Shown piece after piece: positions 31,503 through 41,362 of a DNA stretch of 64,000 nt (position 1 is its first letter; each line of letters opens with the position of its first letter). The position numbers were made by a program, and so were the translations under genes. The stretch lies in the NCBI GenBank assembly GCA_016987375.1, contig PJRA01000198.1, positions 95,563 through 159,562 on the forward strand. The letters run 5' to 3'. Source of the DNA: Brachionus koreanus (Eukaryota; Rotifera; Eurotatoria; Ploima; Brachionidae). Below the pieces are notes generated by a model that did no database searches, was not told the DNA's origin, and worked only from the letters and a program-made list of their open reading frames with translations.

Positions 31503-32073
31503 TCTTTTTTAGTTGTGCAAGAAGTTTTGGCTATTGATTTTATTTATTTATTTTAATAGTTTAGGGAATACCCAAGGCAGCTCAGAATGGATCATAGTCC
31601 TTCTTGTCAGCCTAGCGATTGAGTAAAAAAATACGAAATAAAAAAGATAAATGACTAAGTGAAAATAAAAATTGACTAGTTTTTAGTGAAAGGAAATAAT
31701 TGCATATTATTTGGCTTTTGATGTATGCATAAAATTTTTAAGAGATTGGAATTTATGAGATTTTAAATTTTATGTACTCTTTATTAGGAAAAAATTTAAT
31801 TGAAGGGAAATAGCTTTATTCGGAAAATTTAATTAAAGTCAAATAAAATTATTTATTCAAGTCAATTTAATAAAATTGAAATCTTTTATAAGTTTCCTGC
31901 TTTTTATAATGGTGTGCATGCTATCTGGCTACGTAAATATATTATCTATAGGTAAATTTTAGAAACCTAGTCAAATAAAAAATTCTAAAAAAAATACAGA
32001 AAATTAAAAAAAAATTGAATTATTTTTTCTACATACATAAAAATTTTTAAAAATAAATTGTTTTTTTTTTTCA
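31503..32073. other. Intergenic, no gene seen
   Basis: Between the channel relic and the macro-domain gene's stop. A more complex stretch at 31555-31625 (GAATACCCAAGGCAGCTCAG and following) stands out from A+T-rich surroundings and could be a decayed repeat. No coding signal. Confidence 0.5.
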
Positions 32074-32802
32074 TTATTCATTCTCATTTTCAGTTGTGCA
32101 TAAAGGAAAATACTTTTGCAAATATTTAGCGTAAACTTGTTGACTTTTTTCCATGAATAAACACAGAATAACTAGATCAAAGCAATCACTATGTTCATCC
32201 ATATAATTTCTAATTTCATTCAGAGCAATTTTCGAAGCATTTTCATGCGGGTAGCCATAAATTCCAGTCGAAATACAGGGAAACGCAATAGAACGGCATC
32301 TATTCTCACGAGCAAGATCAAGACAATTTTTGTAGCATTGCTTAAGTAATTCTGGCTTTTCACCAATGGGACCAACTGTGTGAATTACATATTTTGACGG
32401 TAGATTGTAGCCTGCAGTGATTTTAGCATGACCCGTCTTGCACCCAGCTAAAGTTCTGCATTCTTGTAACAGTAAGGGACCAGCTGCTCTATGTATTGCT
32501 CCATCTACACCACCACCACCAAGAAGTGAATTATTTGCAGCATTAACGATTGCATCTATTTCTAAGGCTGTAATGTCACCTTCAAAAATTGATATTTTGT
32601 TGTTTAAATCGGAGCTTGTTTTACAAACCTGATCAAATTTTTCGCTTTCAAAATTTTTTTCTCTAAAGTATTGCGGCCATTTGATTAAATTTTCTATTGT
32701 TATAAATTTATCTTTACATTTGTATAATGCTCTTTTTTCTTTAAGGGCCATATTCAAATAATTATTTCGGTTAACAGTCATTTGCTTAAATTTTTCCAAC
32801 AT
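32074..32802 (-). CDS. MacroD-type ADP-ribose hydrolase
   Basis: Intronless, 242 residues, ATG at 32802. The macro domain begins near residue 68 (KISIFEGDITALEIDAIVNA), with the ADP-ribose loops NAANNSLLGGGGVDGAIHRA and FPCISTGIYGYP and the strand KYVIHTVGP. The GGGGVDGAIH loop is the signature of MACROD1/MACROD2, which remove mono-ADP-ribose from acidic residues and deacetylate O-acetyl-ADP-ribose. The N-terminal 65 residues (ALKEKRALYKCKDKFITI, WPQYFREKNF) match the helical extension found before the domain in MacroD proteins. MACROD1 is mitochondrial in mammals; no clear targeting peptide is seen here. Confidence 0.9.
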   Translation of the reverse strand: MLEKFKQMTVNRNNYLNMALKEKRALYKCKDKFITIENLIKWPQYFREKNFESEKFDQVCKTSSDLNNKISIFEGDITALEIDAIVNAANNSLLGGGGVDGAIHRAAGPLLLQECRTLAGCKTGHAKITAGYNLPSKYVIHTVGPIGEKPELLKQCYKNCLDLARENRCRSIAFPCISTGIYGYPHENASKIALNEIRNYMDEHSDCFDLVILCLFMEKSQQVYAKYLQKYFPLCTTENENE

Positions 32803-33186
32803 TGTATTAATTTTGAAAAAAAAAAAATTAAAAATTTATTGCAATATTTTTTATGATAAAATTATTGCAATATTTTTTATGATAAAATTATTGCAATATT
32901 TTTATAATTAATTTTAAAATATCAGCAATGTCTTCTTTTGGAATTTAATGGAAAAAAAACATTTTTTAAAATGCTATGAAATTTGATGTTTTTATTAAAC
33001 ATTTTTTATTAATAATTAAGTGGACATTTTATTATAATAGCAAAAATTATAAAAAAATTTAATTGAATTTTGAAAAATTTTGTAAAGTTTATTAAGAAAA
33101 AAAAACAAAAATAAATAAGAAACATTTATTTTCTGTAACTTAAAAGCTTTATTTCAATATTTAAATTTTTTCAAACAAAATTCAAA
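32803..33186. promoter_or_regulatory. Divergent intergenic region MacroD / mS26
   Basis: 384 bp between the two divergent start codons. Almost all A+T, with a 26-bp tandem repeat at 32838-32907 close to the MacroD start. A bidirectional promoter is inferred from position only. Confidence 0.35.
32838..32907. repeat. 26-bp tandem repeat, 2.7 copies
   Basis: The unit starts ATTGCAATATTTTTTATGAT and is followed by AAAATT; copies lie at 32838-32863, 32864-32889 and 32890-32907 (partial). The first two are identical, indicating a recent local duplication. Confidence 0.85.
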
Positions 33187-33912
33187 ATGTTAAAGTCTGT
33201 GACCAATTCAGTTTTTAATTGTTTTAAAAGCTTGACTATTGAACAGAGCCGATCAATTCGTCTTCGAAAACCTCCATGGGTACCTCGCGCCAAGAACAAA
33301 CGTTTTCGGGTTCCAACTCTAAAGCAACAAGATAAAGACGAATATGATTATATGATGCCAATATGGAATAAGTATAAGGCTGAAATGCGATCTATTTATC
33401 TTTTGTTTAAGACGGTGGCAAAGTTTTCAGACAAAGAATCAGTCAAAGCTCAGGAAGAAAAGAAAAAGTTGTTGGAAAAAGAGAATAGCCTGTTGCAAGA
33501 GAATGATAGATTGAATGCTGAAATTCTGAAAATTCAATTAGAAGAAGAAAATGTCAAGCTTGAAAGTAGAAAAAAACAAGCCGAATTAGATTTGAAAAGA
33601 CAGAAAAAAGTCGAAGAGTTGTATGTTCTCAAGGCGGATAAAATAGTCAGCAAATTGATCGAAAAATCTAAAAATTTTGTTGATCCAAATAATTTGGAAT
33701 ATGAAATTGAAAAGGCGCTTAATGAAAGATATGATCACAATTTTTCAATAGATTCAAGTGGACGATTTTTTAAAGCTAAAAAACTTGTCACCAAAGCACA
33801 AGCGTTTGATCCGAAATTTTTTCCAATTGAAAGCAACGATTTAAACCATTCAATTTTGGCCGAATCTTCATCAAAAGAAAAAAATCCCGAGTTGAAAGAC
33901 ACCAATCTTTAG
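33187..33912 (+). CDS. MRPS26: Mitochondrial small ribosomal subunit protein mS26
   Basis: Intronless, 241 residues, ATG at 33187. The basic N-terminus (SVTNSVFNCFKSLTI) fits mitochondrial import, followed by the family block IRLRKPPWVPRAKNKRFRVP near residues 24-43. Then comes a long charged helix (YDYMMPIWNKYKAEMRSIYL; LLEKENSLLQENDRLNAEIL). mS26 binds on the body of the animal mitoribosomal small subunit and has the same N-terminal motif plus long helix. The C-terminal 60 residues are poorly conserved. It is convergent with DEG/ENaC 3, whose stop lies about 80 bp away. The assignment rests on the motif and architecture, without a search. Confidence 0.72.
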   Translation: MLKSVTNSVFNCFKSLTIEQSRSIRLRKPPWVPRAKNKRFRVPTLKQQDKDEYDYMMPIWNKYKAEMRSIYLLFKTVAKFSDKESVKAQEEKKKLLEKENSLLQENDRLNAEILKIQLEEENVKLESRKKQAELDLKRQKKVEELYVLKADKIVSKLIEKSKNFVDPNNLEYEIEKALNERYDHNFSIDSSGRFFKAKKLVTKAQAFDPKFFPIESNDLNHSILAESSSKEKNPELKDTNL

Positions 33913-33983
33913 GCTTCATATTTTTAAAAATAATGAATAAAAAATAAATAAATTTTATTAATTTAATTTTAGTTTAATATCTA

Positions 33984-35447
33984 ATTATTTTTAAATTAAT
34001 TGTTTCCAAAAATTTTATTATTTTCTTTAGCAATTAGAATAGTTCTCATCAAAATTTCAATTAGTTCGACAAAAGTGAGAAGACTACAACCAAGAAAAAG
34101 GCCTGAAACTCCACCAATACTTGAAAGCAGATCTATTACAGTTTTTGTTGGATTTTCAGTAGTTGATGAATAAGTTAGACTTTTATAGAAAATATTCACC
34201 ACTGCTAAATCTTCTGAATTAACAGTTTGATTAAAATAAATCGAATCATTTCCTTGATAATTACTAAGACTTGTCTCAAAGAAAGGATTCGAGTATTTGA
34301 TAAAAGATATTGTTTTATCGAAGAACATGCCTTCACATTCCAAGGGACATTTTTCCACACAATTTTTTAAACTATATGGTATATCTGACAAATATCTTTG
34401 GAAACAATCATCATTGAAAGGACAATTATTTGAAGAATAAAAAGATGGAATTGCATCCATAGTACAATTGCACATGTCAATTAAACGCTTTTGAATACAC
34501 TGATAATAACACAGGATGTGACTGTATTCTTTAGTATTCTCATGGACTAATTTATATAATTCAGAATCATAATTATTTTTGTCATGTGTATTTCCATCAC
34601 AATTACTGTAAGGTTTTGGTTGAGATTGATAAAATGTTCTTGATACAGCTATATTTGTTTCAAATTTTGGAGCTACTGTTGTCTCATCAACCATCATTGG
34701 ATAAGTTGTATGATTATGAATAAATATGACAGCACCCAAATTTGGATTCATAAATTTCAAACCTTCATGTACACTTATGTTAAGAATTAATTTAAGACCA
34801 TCTAATTTATCTGATGAATAGCTTGTTTTCAAGTCAATCTTTTTGTTGTTGATATCATAGCCCGAATTGAATTGATAGCAATTTCCATATATTGGATGAT
34901 AAAAATAACTAAATTCGCTTTGATCACAATATATTTGTTTATAGACACAATATACTATCATTTTTTGTAATGAATCGCCAAAATTATTTGGATAATTTGG
35001 TTTATTATGTCTCATAATTTCACTTTTAACCCACAATTTAAAATAATCAGATAAAGGATTATAATATTTTTGAAATTCTTTGTAATTTTCAATAATTTCT
35101 TGCGAATAATCAGTTGTAAAATAGTTAATATTACAAATTGTAACAGTTGGAAATTCAGAAACTAGCTCAAAAACAACTCTTGATTTTGCAGTTACTTCAA
35201 ATTTAAAATAGTTCATTATATTATCTACAACCATAAAAGCAAATAGTCCAGCTGATATCAATGTAAATAATATCCACATTAATTTAATTGAAATATTTGA
35301 TGATTTAAATATATTTGGAATTCCATGGCTAGATGATGACTGTATCACATCAATAATTGCGTTCTTTATTTTCTCATTTGATTTAGTGTTTTTTTTTAAA
35401 TCCATTTTTGAAAATGAAAATATTTTCAGTGCTTTTAAATTTATTCA
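33984..35447. repeat. Duplicated DEG/ENaC segment, copy 1
   Basis: About 1464 bp matching 44548-46011 at a constant offset of 10564. By eye there are about 28 differences in the 1410-bp coding part and almost none in the 42 bp 5' and 12 bp 3' of it. Similarity stops abruptly at both ends. Confidence 0.9.
33996..35405 (-). CDS. DEG/ENaC sodium channel 3
   Basis: Intronless, 469 residues, ATG at 35405. H27-G28 lies in SSSSHGIPNIFKS; TM1 is near 43-66 (KLMWILFTLISAGLFAFMVV); then EFPTVTICNINYF. The ectodomain has AVSRTFYQSQPKPYSNCDGN, CYYQCIQKRLIDMCNC and CPLECEGMFFDK. TM2 has SSIGGVSGLFLGCSLLTFVE with a G-C-S filter. It differs from channel 4 at about 18 residues, many in TM1, the region just after it, and one cysteine-rich hairpin; residues about 165-320 are identical. 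It retains CPLECEG, the form shared by channel 1, so it may be the ancestral-like copy. Confidence 0.93.
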   Translation of the reverse strand: MDLKKNTKSNEKIKNAIIDVIQSSSSHGIPNIFKSSNISIKLMWILFTLISAGLFAFMVVDNIMNYFKFEVTAKSRVVFELVSEFPTVTICNINYFTTDYSQEIIENYKEFQKYYNPLSDYFKLWVKSEIMRHNKPNYPNNFGDSLQKMIVYCVYKQIYCDQSEFSYFYHPIYGNCYQFNSGYDINNKKIDLKTSYSSDKLDGLKLILNISVHEGLKFMNPNLGAVIFIHNHTTYPMMVDETTVAPKFETNIAVSRTFYQSQPKPYSNCDGNTHDKNNYDSELYKLVHENTKEYSHILCYYQCIQKRLIDMCNCTMDAIPSFYSSNNCPFNDDCFQRYLSDIPYSLKNCVEKCPLECEGMFFDKTISFIKYSNPFFETSLSNYQGNDSIYFNQTVNSEDLAVVNIFYKSLTYSSTTENPTKTVIDLLSSIGGVSGLFLGCSLLTFVELIEILMRTILIAKENNKIFGNN

Positions 35448-35583
35448 AATAGCGAATTTAAAAAACAGGAACCAATATTATTTTTTGACTAAACAATAAA
35501 AATTACTTATTTTTCACATTAATTAAATGTTCGATTCCTTACTTTTTTTTACTGATTGCTTTCATTAATTTTATTTGTTTTCT

Positions 35584-35611
35584 TACCGAGCTAATACTCC
35601 TTCAAATTTAT
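35584..35611 (+). repeat. Dispersed motif, copy 3
   Basis: TACCGAGCTAATACTCCTTC followed by AAATTTA, matching 15134-15163 and, inverted, 871-905. All copies are preceded by a T-rich TTATTTGTTTTCT-like stretch. Confidence 0.45.
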
Positions 35612-35771
35612 TAAATTCCTTGCTATTTTTAAATTAGTCTAATAAAATCAAAAAAATTAAATTAAAATTTTAATGGTCCAATTTCAAACCCACGCTTAAC
35701 TAAACAAATCATTACTTTAAAAAAGTACCACTTAAATTCATTATTTAGAAATATATCCTATCAATAAAATT

Positions 35772-35856
35772 AACTACTTGTTACTGTATAATGATTGTAA
35801 CTATATCATATATCTCGTCATTACAACATATATTGATAAAAATTAATTGAATTTCT
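35772..35856 (+). repeat. Direct repeat flanking LINE debris, copy 1
   Basis: Begins AACTACTTGTTACTG and ends with TATCATATATCTCGTCATTA, CAACATA and ATTAATTGAATTTCT. The second copy starts at 36632, is split by a mariner element (36668-37671), and resumes to 37725. The two copies bracket LINE remnants. Confidence 0.7.
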
Positions 35857-35871
35857 GATTGATTGATGAGA

Positions 35872-36430
35872 ATGAACAAATCTAAATACCTTAAGATTTT
35901 GCATCTCAACTGTCAATCTATCAAAAGTGACTCAAAAAAGTCCAAATTTTAGATCTAATAAATAAAACTTATGGAATGAAAATTAAGATCAGAAACGCAG
36001 AGATTTCTCTTGAGCCAAATCCAACATTTTAATTAAATTAAAAAGAACATTTAAAAGTTATCAACTCAAAACAAATCTCCAAAATCAACCTAATTAGAAA
36101 AATCAAAAGCTTTAAATGGGGATCGTCACTCAAAATCAACAGAATGTCACCCATAAGATCACTATTCGATTACTGTGTTGTAATTTTTCAATCAAGTACT
36201 CAGAAGATAAAATCATAAATAAAAAAAATGCAAAATCATAACCTGAGAATCATCAAATATTTCCCAATGAAGACAAGTATCATAACAATTCACAAAGAGC
36301 TAAAATCGATTTGATTGATGATAGAGTTACCAAGCTTTTTTCAAAATTTATCTCCACCAAGAAAAATCATGAATTAATACCCCGGGAGATCCAATACTTT
36401 ATGATAGAAAGCTCAACCAGTAACAACTAA
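35872..36430 (+). mobile_element. Internally deleted LINE: endonuclease start plus RT tail
   Basis: At 35872 the frame reads MNKSKYLKILHLNCQSIKS, the typical opening of the apurinic endonuclease domain of non-LTR retrotransposons (KILHLN-QSI). From about 36060 pieces in several frames match the end of a LINE reverse transcriptase: IRSLFDYCVVIFQSS, LRIIKYFPMKTSIITIHKEL, LIDDRVTKLFSKFI. The catalytic RT core is absent and stops and frameshifts are many, so it is dead. Its tail differs from the family at 17850 and 55113. Confidence 0.75.
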
Positions 36431-36734
36431 AGTTATAAAATGCATATAACAAAATTACAACTAATAACAAAATAAAATTTTTAATTTCCTACTAATTGAA
36501 CATTTAAACATATAATTAAATATTTTTCTATAATAAAATTGGAATTATGAAGGCTGTAAAGAAAGCGCCGCCATTCGGAACAGCCTTTGATACTTTCCTA
36601 AATAATTAAAAAAAAATAAATAAATAAAATGAACTACTTGTTTCTTAAATAATACTCATTGTCACTAACGGGTGATGCATAAGTAAATGGACAAAAGTTA
36701 AGTTAACTTGTCCGATCATGCAAATGATCAGGGG

Positions 36735-36806
36735 NNNNNNNNNNNNNNNNNNNNNNNNNNNNNNNNNNNNNNNNNNNNNNNNNNNNNNNNNNNNNNNNNN
36801 NNNNNN
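36735..36806. other. Assembly gap (N run)
   Basis: 72 N inside the mariner element, before its transposase HTH region. Confidence 0.99.
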
Positions 36807-36808
36807 AC

Positions 36809-37587
36809 AATAAGAGAACAGGTCTTCCAACTACCTGGACAGCTGCAAGCAAGATAAAACTGAAGAGATTGACCAATAACCGAACTGGAGTGAGTCAAAG
36901 GCGTCTAGCAAGAAAATTTAATGTCCACCAGACAACAGTTGGCCGGCAGTTAACAAAAATGGATATTTCATATTGTAAACGTGAAAAAACACCAAAATAT
37001 AGCGTCGTACAGCATGAGAAAGGCAAGAAATTGAGTAAAAAACTTTCAAATATGCTATATCGTTCACCATGTTCGCTTATTTTGGACGACAAAAAGTACT
37101 TTACTTTGGCGGGCGACAACATGCCGGGAAATGCTGAATATTACACAAATGACAAGTCTAATAGTCCGGACAGTGTTCGGTTTGCTGGAAAAGAAAAGTT
37201 TCCAAAGAAGGTGCTTGTTTGGATAACCATATCTGATCGAGGTATGCCTAAGCCTCTTTTTCGATTATCAAAGTCGGTTGCCATCAATTCGAGCATCTAT
37301 ATCCACGAATGCTTGAATAAACGACTGCTCCCATTTATACATGAGTATCATGAAGACCTTAACTAGGTTTTTTGGCCTGACTTAGCGTCTGCTCACTATT
37401 CTATGGTAAGCACAACATGGATAAACCAAAATGTAAATTATGTGACCAAAGTTGAAGCAATTTGACTTAAATTTTGTGAAATTCCTTATGACAGGGGTCA
37501 AAGCAAAGCTCAGAAAAATCGGTCACGATGGAGTTTTTTCATTATTTAAAAATCATAATTCTATTGAAAAATAAATTCTTAACATCA
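36809..37587 (+). pseudogene. Tc1/mariner transposase pseudogene
   Basis: After the gap the frame reads a helix-turn-helix (GVSQRRLARKFNVHQTTVGR), then LILDDKKYFTL with the first catalytic aspartate, then KVLVWITISDRGMPKPLF. A TAG at 37364 interrupts it, followed in the same frame by VFWPDLASAHYS with the second aspartate, another stop, and a shifted tail VKAKLRKIGHDGVFSLF. The 5' part is lost in or before the gap. The family is mariner/IS630-like and the copy is inactive. Confidence 0.82.
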
Positions 37588-37725
37588 GAAAAAAAACCAG
37601 AACTTAATATCATTTTTATTTTTTGAGATATTCGTTTTTAATTTTTGTCCATTTACTTATGCATCACCCGTTATATCATATATCTCGTCATTACAACATA
37701 TTTAATAAAAATTAATTGAATTTCT

Positions 37726-38560
37726 AAGCAATAAGAATGAATTGTGAGACTGGTGGAGGAATAAAGTTATAATGAATACCGGACTCCCTTGTATTGTTGC
37801 TACCTTACTATTTTCTCTTTTTTATCTAAGCAATCAAATATTAAAGCAAATGTATCCTGTTATTTTTTATTTCATTTTATCTATTTTTTTTTAATATTTT
37901 CTATCTCTTTACTGTTTTAAATTATACTTACTACATTTTATTTGATTATAAATTTTATTTTTTAAACTGAAGAAGCATTAAACCGGTACAGAAAAAAAAT
38001 AAACTAAGCATTTGGAGAATGAAAAAAATTAGAATTTCAAATATGTTCTTGCTGTGAACCATCTTATAGAGCTAAATTATCTCTTTTAGTAAAAAATTTA
38101 TTCAAGTTTTTCTGAATCTATATGATTGAATTTGTTACAGAAAAATAACAATAACAGTTTTTTAAAAGTTTAATGCAATAAAGGATAATAAAATATCTTC
38201 GTGAAGGATTGTGCTTCGCTTCTTATATAAAACTCCATGTAGCATTGGCATCTTCATCATCATCTCATTAGATCACCAAGTTAAGTGAATTCTTAACTTG
38301 CGGGTAACAATTTGAACATGGCTTCACAACCTCAAAAATGTACAAAATTTTCAACATAATTTTACAATTTAAAATTATCAGATTTAATGAAATTTTCAAA
38401 AAATTTTTAGCGAATTTTTGTATTTAAATTATTAATATTGCAAAAAGTGAGTATGGGAAAAACTTTTCGTATTTTTGTTGTTGCTTCATATTTGAAAAAA
38501 TTAATTTTTTTATTAAAATTTATTAAAAAAATCTTATATGAAAAAATAATAATTATCTAT
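37726..38560. other. Intergenic, no gene seen; weak 5S-like patch
   Basis: A+T-rich, with two more complex patches: 37735-37830 (unidentified) and 38215-38330. The second contains TATATAAAACTCCATG and ATCACCAAGTTAAG, loosely recalling a 5S rRNA internal promoter. Not enough to annotate an RNA gene. Confidence 0.45.
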
Positions 38561-39761
38561 TCAATCATGACCACATTTATATGTTCTAATTATATCTTTG
38601 ATAGGTGCTCTACAAACAGGACAATTGTGATTTTTTAGTCTTAAATTCATAGAACACTGAAAACAAGCGCACAAATGTCCACATTGATAAAAAACAGTAT
38701 TGCTTTCAGCTTCTGTGCAAATGATACAAGTACCACCATTTAATTTTCTATTCGTCTTAATCAAATTCATTGAATCAGTCTGTTTAAATGTTCCATTAAT
38801 AAGCGCATTTATTTCTTGCTTCAAAGATCCCTGCATGTCCATTTGAAGCTCAAAAGAAAGTTTGATCAAACTTTTGAGCTCGGATATTTCTTTTTTTAGG
38901 CTTTTTATCTCTCTAGAAGAGCCTAAGACACGTGATCTTGTATCCACAGATAAAACTGATTCAGCATCATCATTTATTCCCAAGTTGGTGAAATCGTTTC
39001 GTATTATTCCATTATTGTTTGGTAGACTTCGTATAAATTCTCTTGTACGAACACCATCTGATCCAGTTCGGTTCAAGCGATCCATTACTCGGTCTTCTAA
39101 AACATTTCTGAAATCAGATTGAAGAGAATTAGACACTAATTGACGATGAACCAATTCACCTATCTCTTCTAGAACTTGTTCTCGACTTATTTGATTAATA
39201 GCCAAACTGAGCTCATTCAATCCATTATTATTAAATTGGTTAGTAGATGGTGAAGCTGTTGTTGGATTCTGTTGTCGAATATTAGTTAGCACTGTTTGTG
39301 ATTCTCGTCTAACCATGTTTTGAAGAACTGATTCTATTTGAGCTCTCGAGGTTGACAAAACTCGAGAAACACTTCCAATAGAGCTCAATTGTTCTATTTC
39401 ATTTTGAATTGTTGATGAACGAAATACTCTTTCAGATTGAACACTATTTTGAAAGAAATTCTCCAATCTTGATCTGTTAGATGATTGATCAGTAAAATTA
39501 AGACGTCTTAGTTCAATAGCTATTTCACTAAATAAATTTTATTTTTCTTTATTTTTAATTATTTTTAGATTGAAATTAGTACTTTCGTCTTTTTTCAACT
39601 AGACGATCCATAAAAGAATCAAAATCTGTACTAATGTCATAAAATATTTCCTCATCACTACTCTCCTCATCAGCTTGATTCAATTCTTCATTAGCATCTT
39701 CAAATTGGTCTTTTAGTTTAGGCTCTTGAGTTAAATTTTTTCTGGATGTATGAGCTTCCAT
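38561..39761 (-). CDS. C-terminal RING finger protein, probable E3 ubiquitin ligase
   Basis: Two exons, 39761-39583 and 39527-38561, with a 55-bp GT-AG intron and a continuous frame; the product is 381 residues. The N-terminus is acidic (EELNQADEESSDEEIFYDI), the middle is helical and Ser/Asn-rich, and a predicted coiled coil precedes the RING (SREIKSLKKEISELKSL). The RING is C3HC4: CIIC, CGHLCACFQC, CPVCRAPIKDIIRTYK. The CGH-C-C--C spacing with CP-CR-PI is like neuralized-type and related C-terminal RINGs, which recruit E2 enzymes directly. The substrate is unknown. A relic of the last 21 codons of a sister gene lies at 46218-46283, beside DEG/ENaC 4. Confidence 0.82.
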
Positions 39762-41362
39762 TTTTTTTTCTTAATTAAGCGATGATTAATAAAAAGTTTG
39801 GAATTTATTTAAAAAAAATTAAATTTCGCAATCAATAAAAATAAAAATAAAAATTTGTTGTCAGGTATTTTGTTTTTACTTTATATGGCAAAATAAACTT
39901 TTAGTAATCAGTTTGTTCTATTATTCATTAAAAAAAGTGTCATTTTAATTTAAAAAAAAAATAAGTTTGAAGGATATAAAAACATTCAAATTTTAAATCC
40001 TCATATGTTTTGAACAGACTACACAAAATTAATAAAATTTTTTTGAATTATCTAGATTTTGTCTAAAAAATGATCACTTTATTATCACTTTGTTGTTGAA
40101 TCATAAAATCTATTTCAAGGTTAATCATACCTCAAGTGACTGTTTTATTAAAAAAATTATTATTTTTTTTTGGAAAAAAAAAACAAAAAAATTAAATTAT
40201 TTAAAAATGTTTTTTGATTTAAAAGTTATTTGAATAAAATTTAACAAGATATTCAAGTTAAATAGTTCAAATTTTAAAACAAAATTTGCATAAATTAAAT
40301 TTATGCTATTGAAAATTGAATTCTTAAACGTTGAAAACTTCAACATTGATCTCCTGATCACAGGAGTTCATTAATCTTGAATAAAAATATTCAAGAGTTT
40401 TTTCACTACTTATTGATTTGGCTATCGGTACAATTAGGTTATTGAATACCTTTGATTTTAGCATTTTTGTAAACCTAAAACTTCAAGTCACATTTTATCT
40501 CAAGATAATTTTATTCTAAAAAATTTTATAAAAATTAAAACTTTAAATGAAAATTTTTTGAAATTTTACTGTTATGTCATTATTGGAAAAAAGGCTTATC
40601 ACAGATAGCAGTAACTTCTGAAATATGATTATTCTAAACATTTAGAATGAATGTACGCTTCACTTTAAGAAAAATATCCTTCTTTGATCAACCTAAAGCT
40701 AGGTTTAGGATAACGCTAACGACCTCATAAAGATAGAAGAACAATGCCAAGAATAGAAGAGTTGGAAGGAAACGAACTTCTTCCTCTTCCAGCATAAAAC
40801 TCAAATATTTCTCCTTCTGATTATCATCTTTTCACTCAATTTCTTAGAAGACGGCATTTTATCAATTACCACCAAGTTGAAAAAGGGTGTTGTGAGTTTT
40901 TTTGGCTCCAAGTGAATGGTGCAAGAAAAGGATCGAACTACTTGCCTATATATTCCTTAAGAAACAATGGTTTTTATTTTGAAGATTAGCTAATTATAGC
41001 TTATTTTTATTGATAAATAAACAAAAAATTAAAAATAGGTAAAATTTTTTGGCTCACCCAAATACAATAAAAAAATAATGAAAATTTCCCATTGACGTTT
41101 TAGAATCATCATCAATATTTAGTTTATTATTTTTGTTTTAAAAATTTAAAAATTAAGAAAATTCATCAAATTTTTTTTTAATGCGAAAAATAAATAATTA
41201 AATCATTTAAATTATTGCTTGCTAATCAATAAGAAAAGAAAAATTTGAAGACTTGAAACATGTCTTGACATGATCGAAATGTTAATTTCAATAATTTTTA
41301 AATATACCTTTATGTTTTTTATTTATTTAAAATTGAATTGAATTAATGAAAAAATATTTCAA
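39762..41362. other. Intergenic upstream of LIG4 with mariner relic
   Basis: 1.6 kb between divergent RING and LIG4 genes. It contains a mariner transposase relic (40744-40989). A small palindrome, CTCCTGATCACAGGAG, lies at about 40350-40370. Otherwise A+T-rich with no coding signal. Confidence 0.55.
40744..40989 (+). pseudogene. mariner transposase C-terminal relic (second family)
   Basis: The frame reads MPRIEELEGNELLPLPA, a stop, NSNISPSDYHLFTQFL, then INYHQVEKGCCEFFW and NGFYFED before TAG. This matches the end of mariner transposases (LLPHPPYSPDLAPSDYHLF, a -EVE--V-EFF- helix and a terminal G-YF). PSDYHLF is diagnostic. The 5' part and the terminal repeats are not recognisable. It is unrelated to the element at 36668-37671. 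Confidence 0.75.

Larger units (their letters stand above)
36668..37671 (+). mobile_element. Tc1/mariner-type transposon, degenerate, with TIRs
   Basis: The left end, ACGGGTGATGCATAAGTAAA then TGGACAAAA, is the inverted match of the right end, TTTTGTCC then ATTTACTTATGCATCACCCG. TA dinucleotides flank both ends (36666-36667 and 37672-37673), as for Tc1/mariner insertion. The inside holds a decayed transposase and a 72-bp assembly gap. About 1004 bp including the gap. Confidence 0.88.
36632..37725 (+). repeat. Direct repeat flanking LINE debris, copy 2, interrupted by mariner
   Basis: The left part, 36632-36667 (AACTACTTGTTTCTTAAATA onward), and the right part, 37672-37725 (TATATCATATATCTCGTCAT onward), together match 35772-35856. 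The mariner element sits at a TA in the middle, which explains the split. Confidence 0.65.

Noticed and set aside
36645..36830. Minus-strand frame across the second gap
   Set aside because: It lies in the mariner terminal repeat and the N run.
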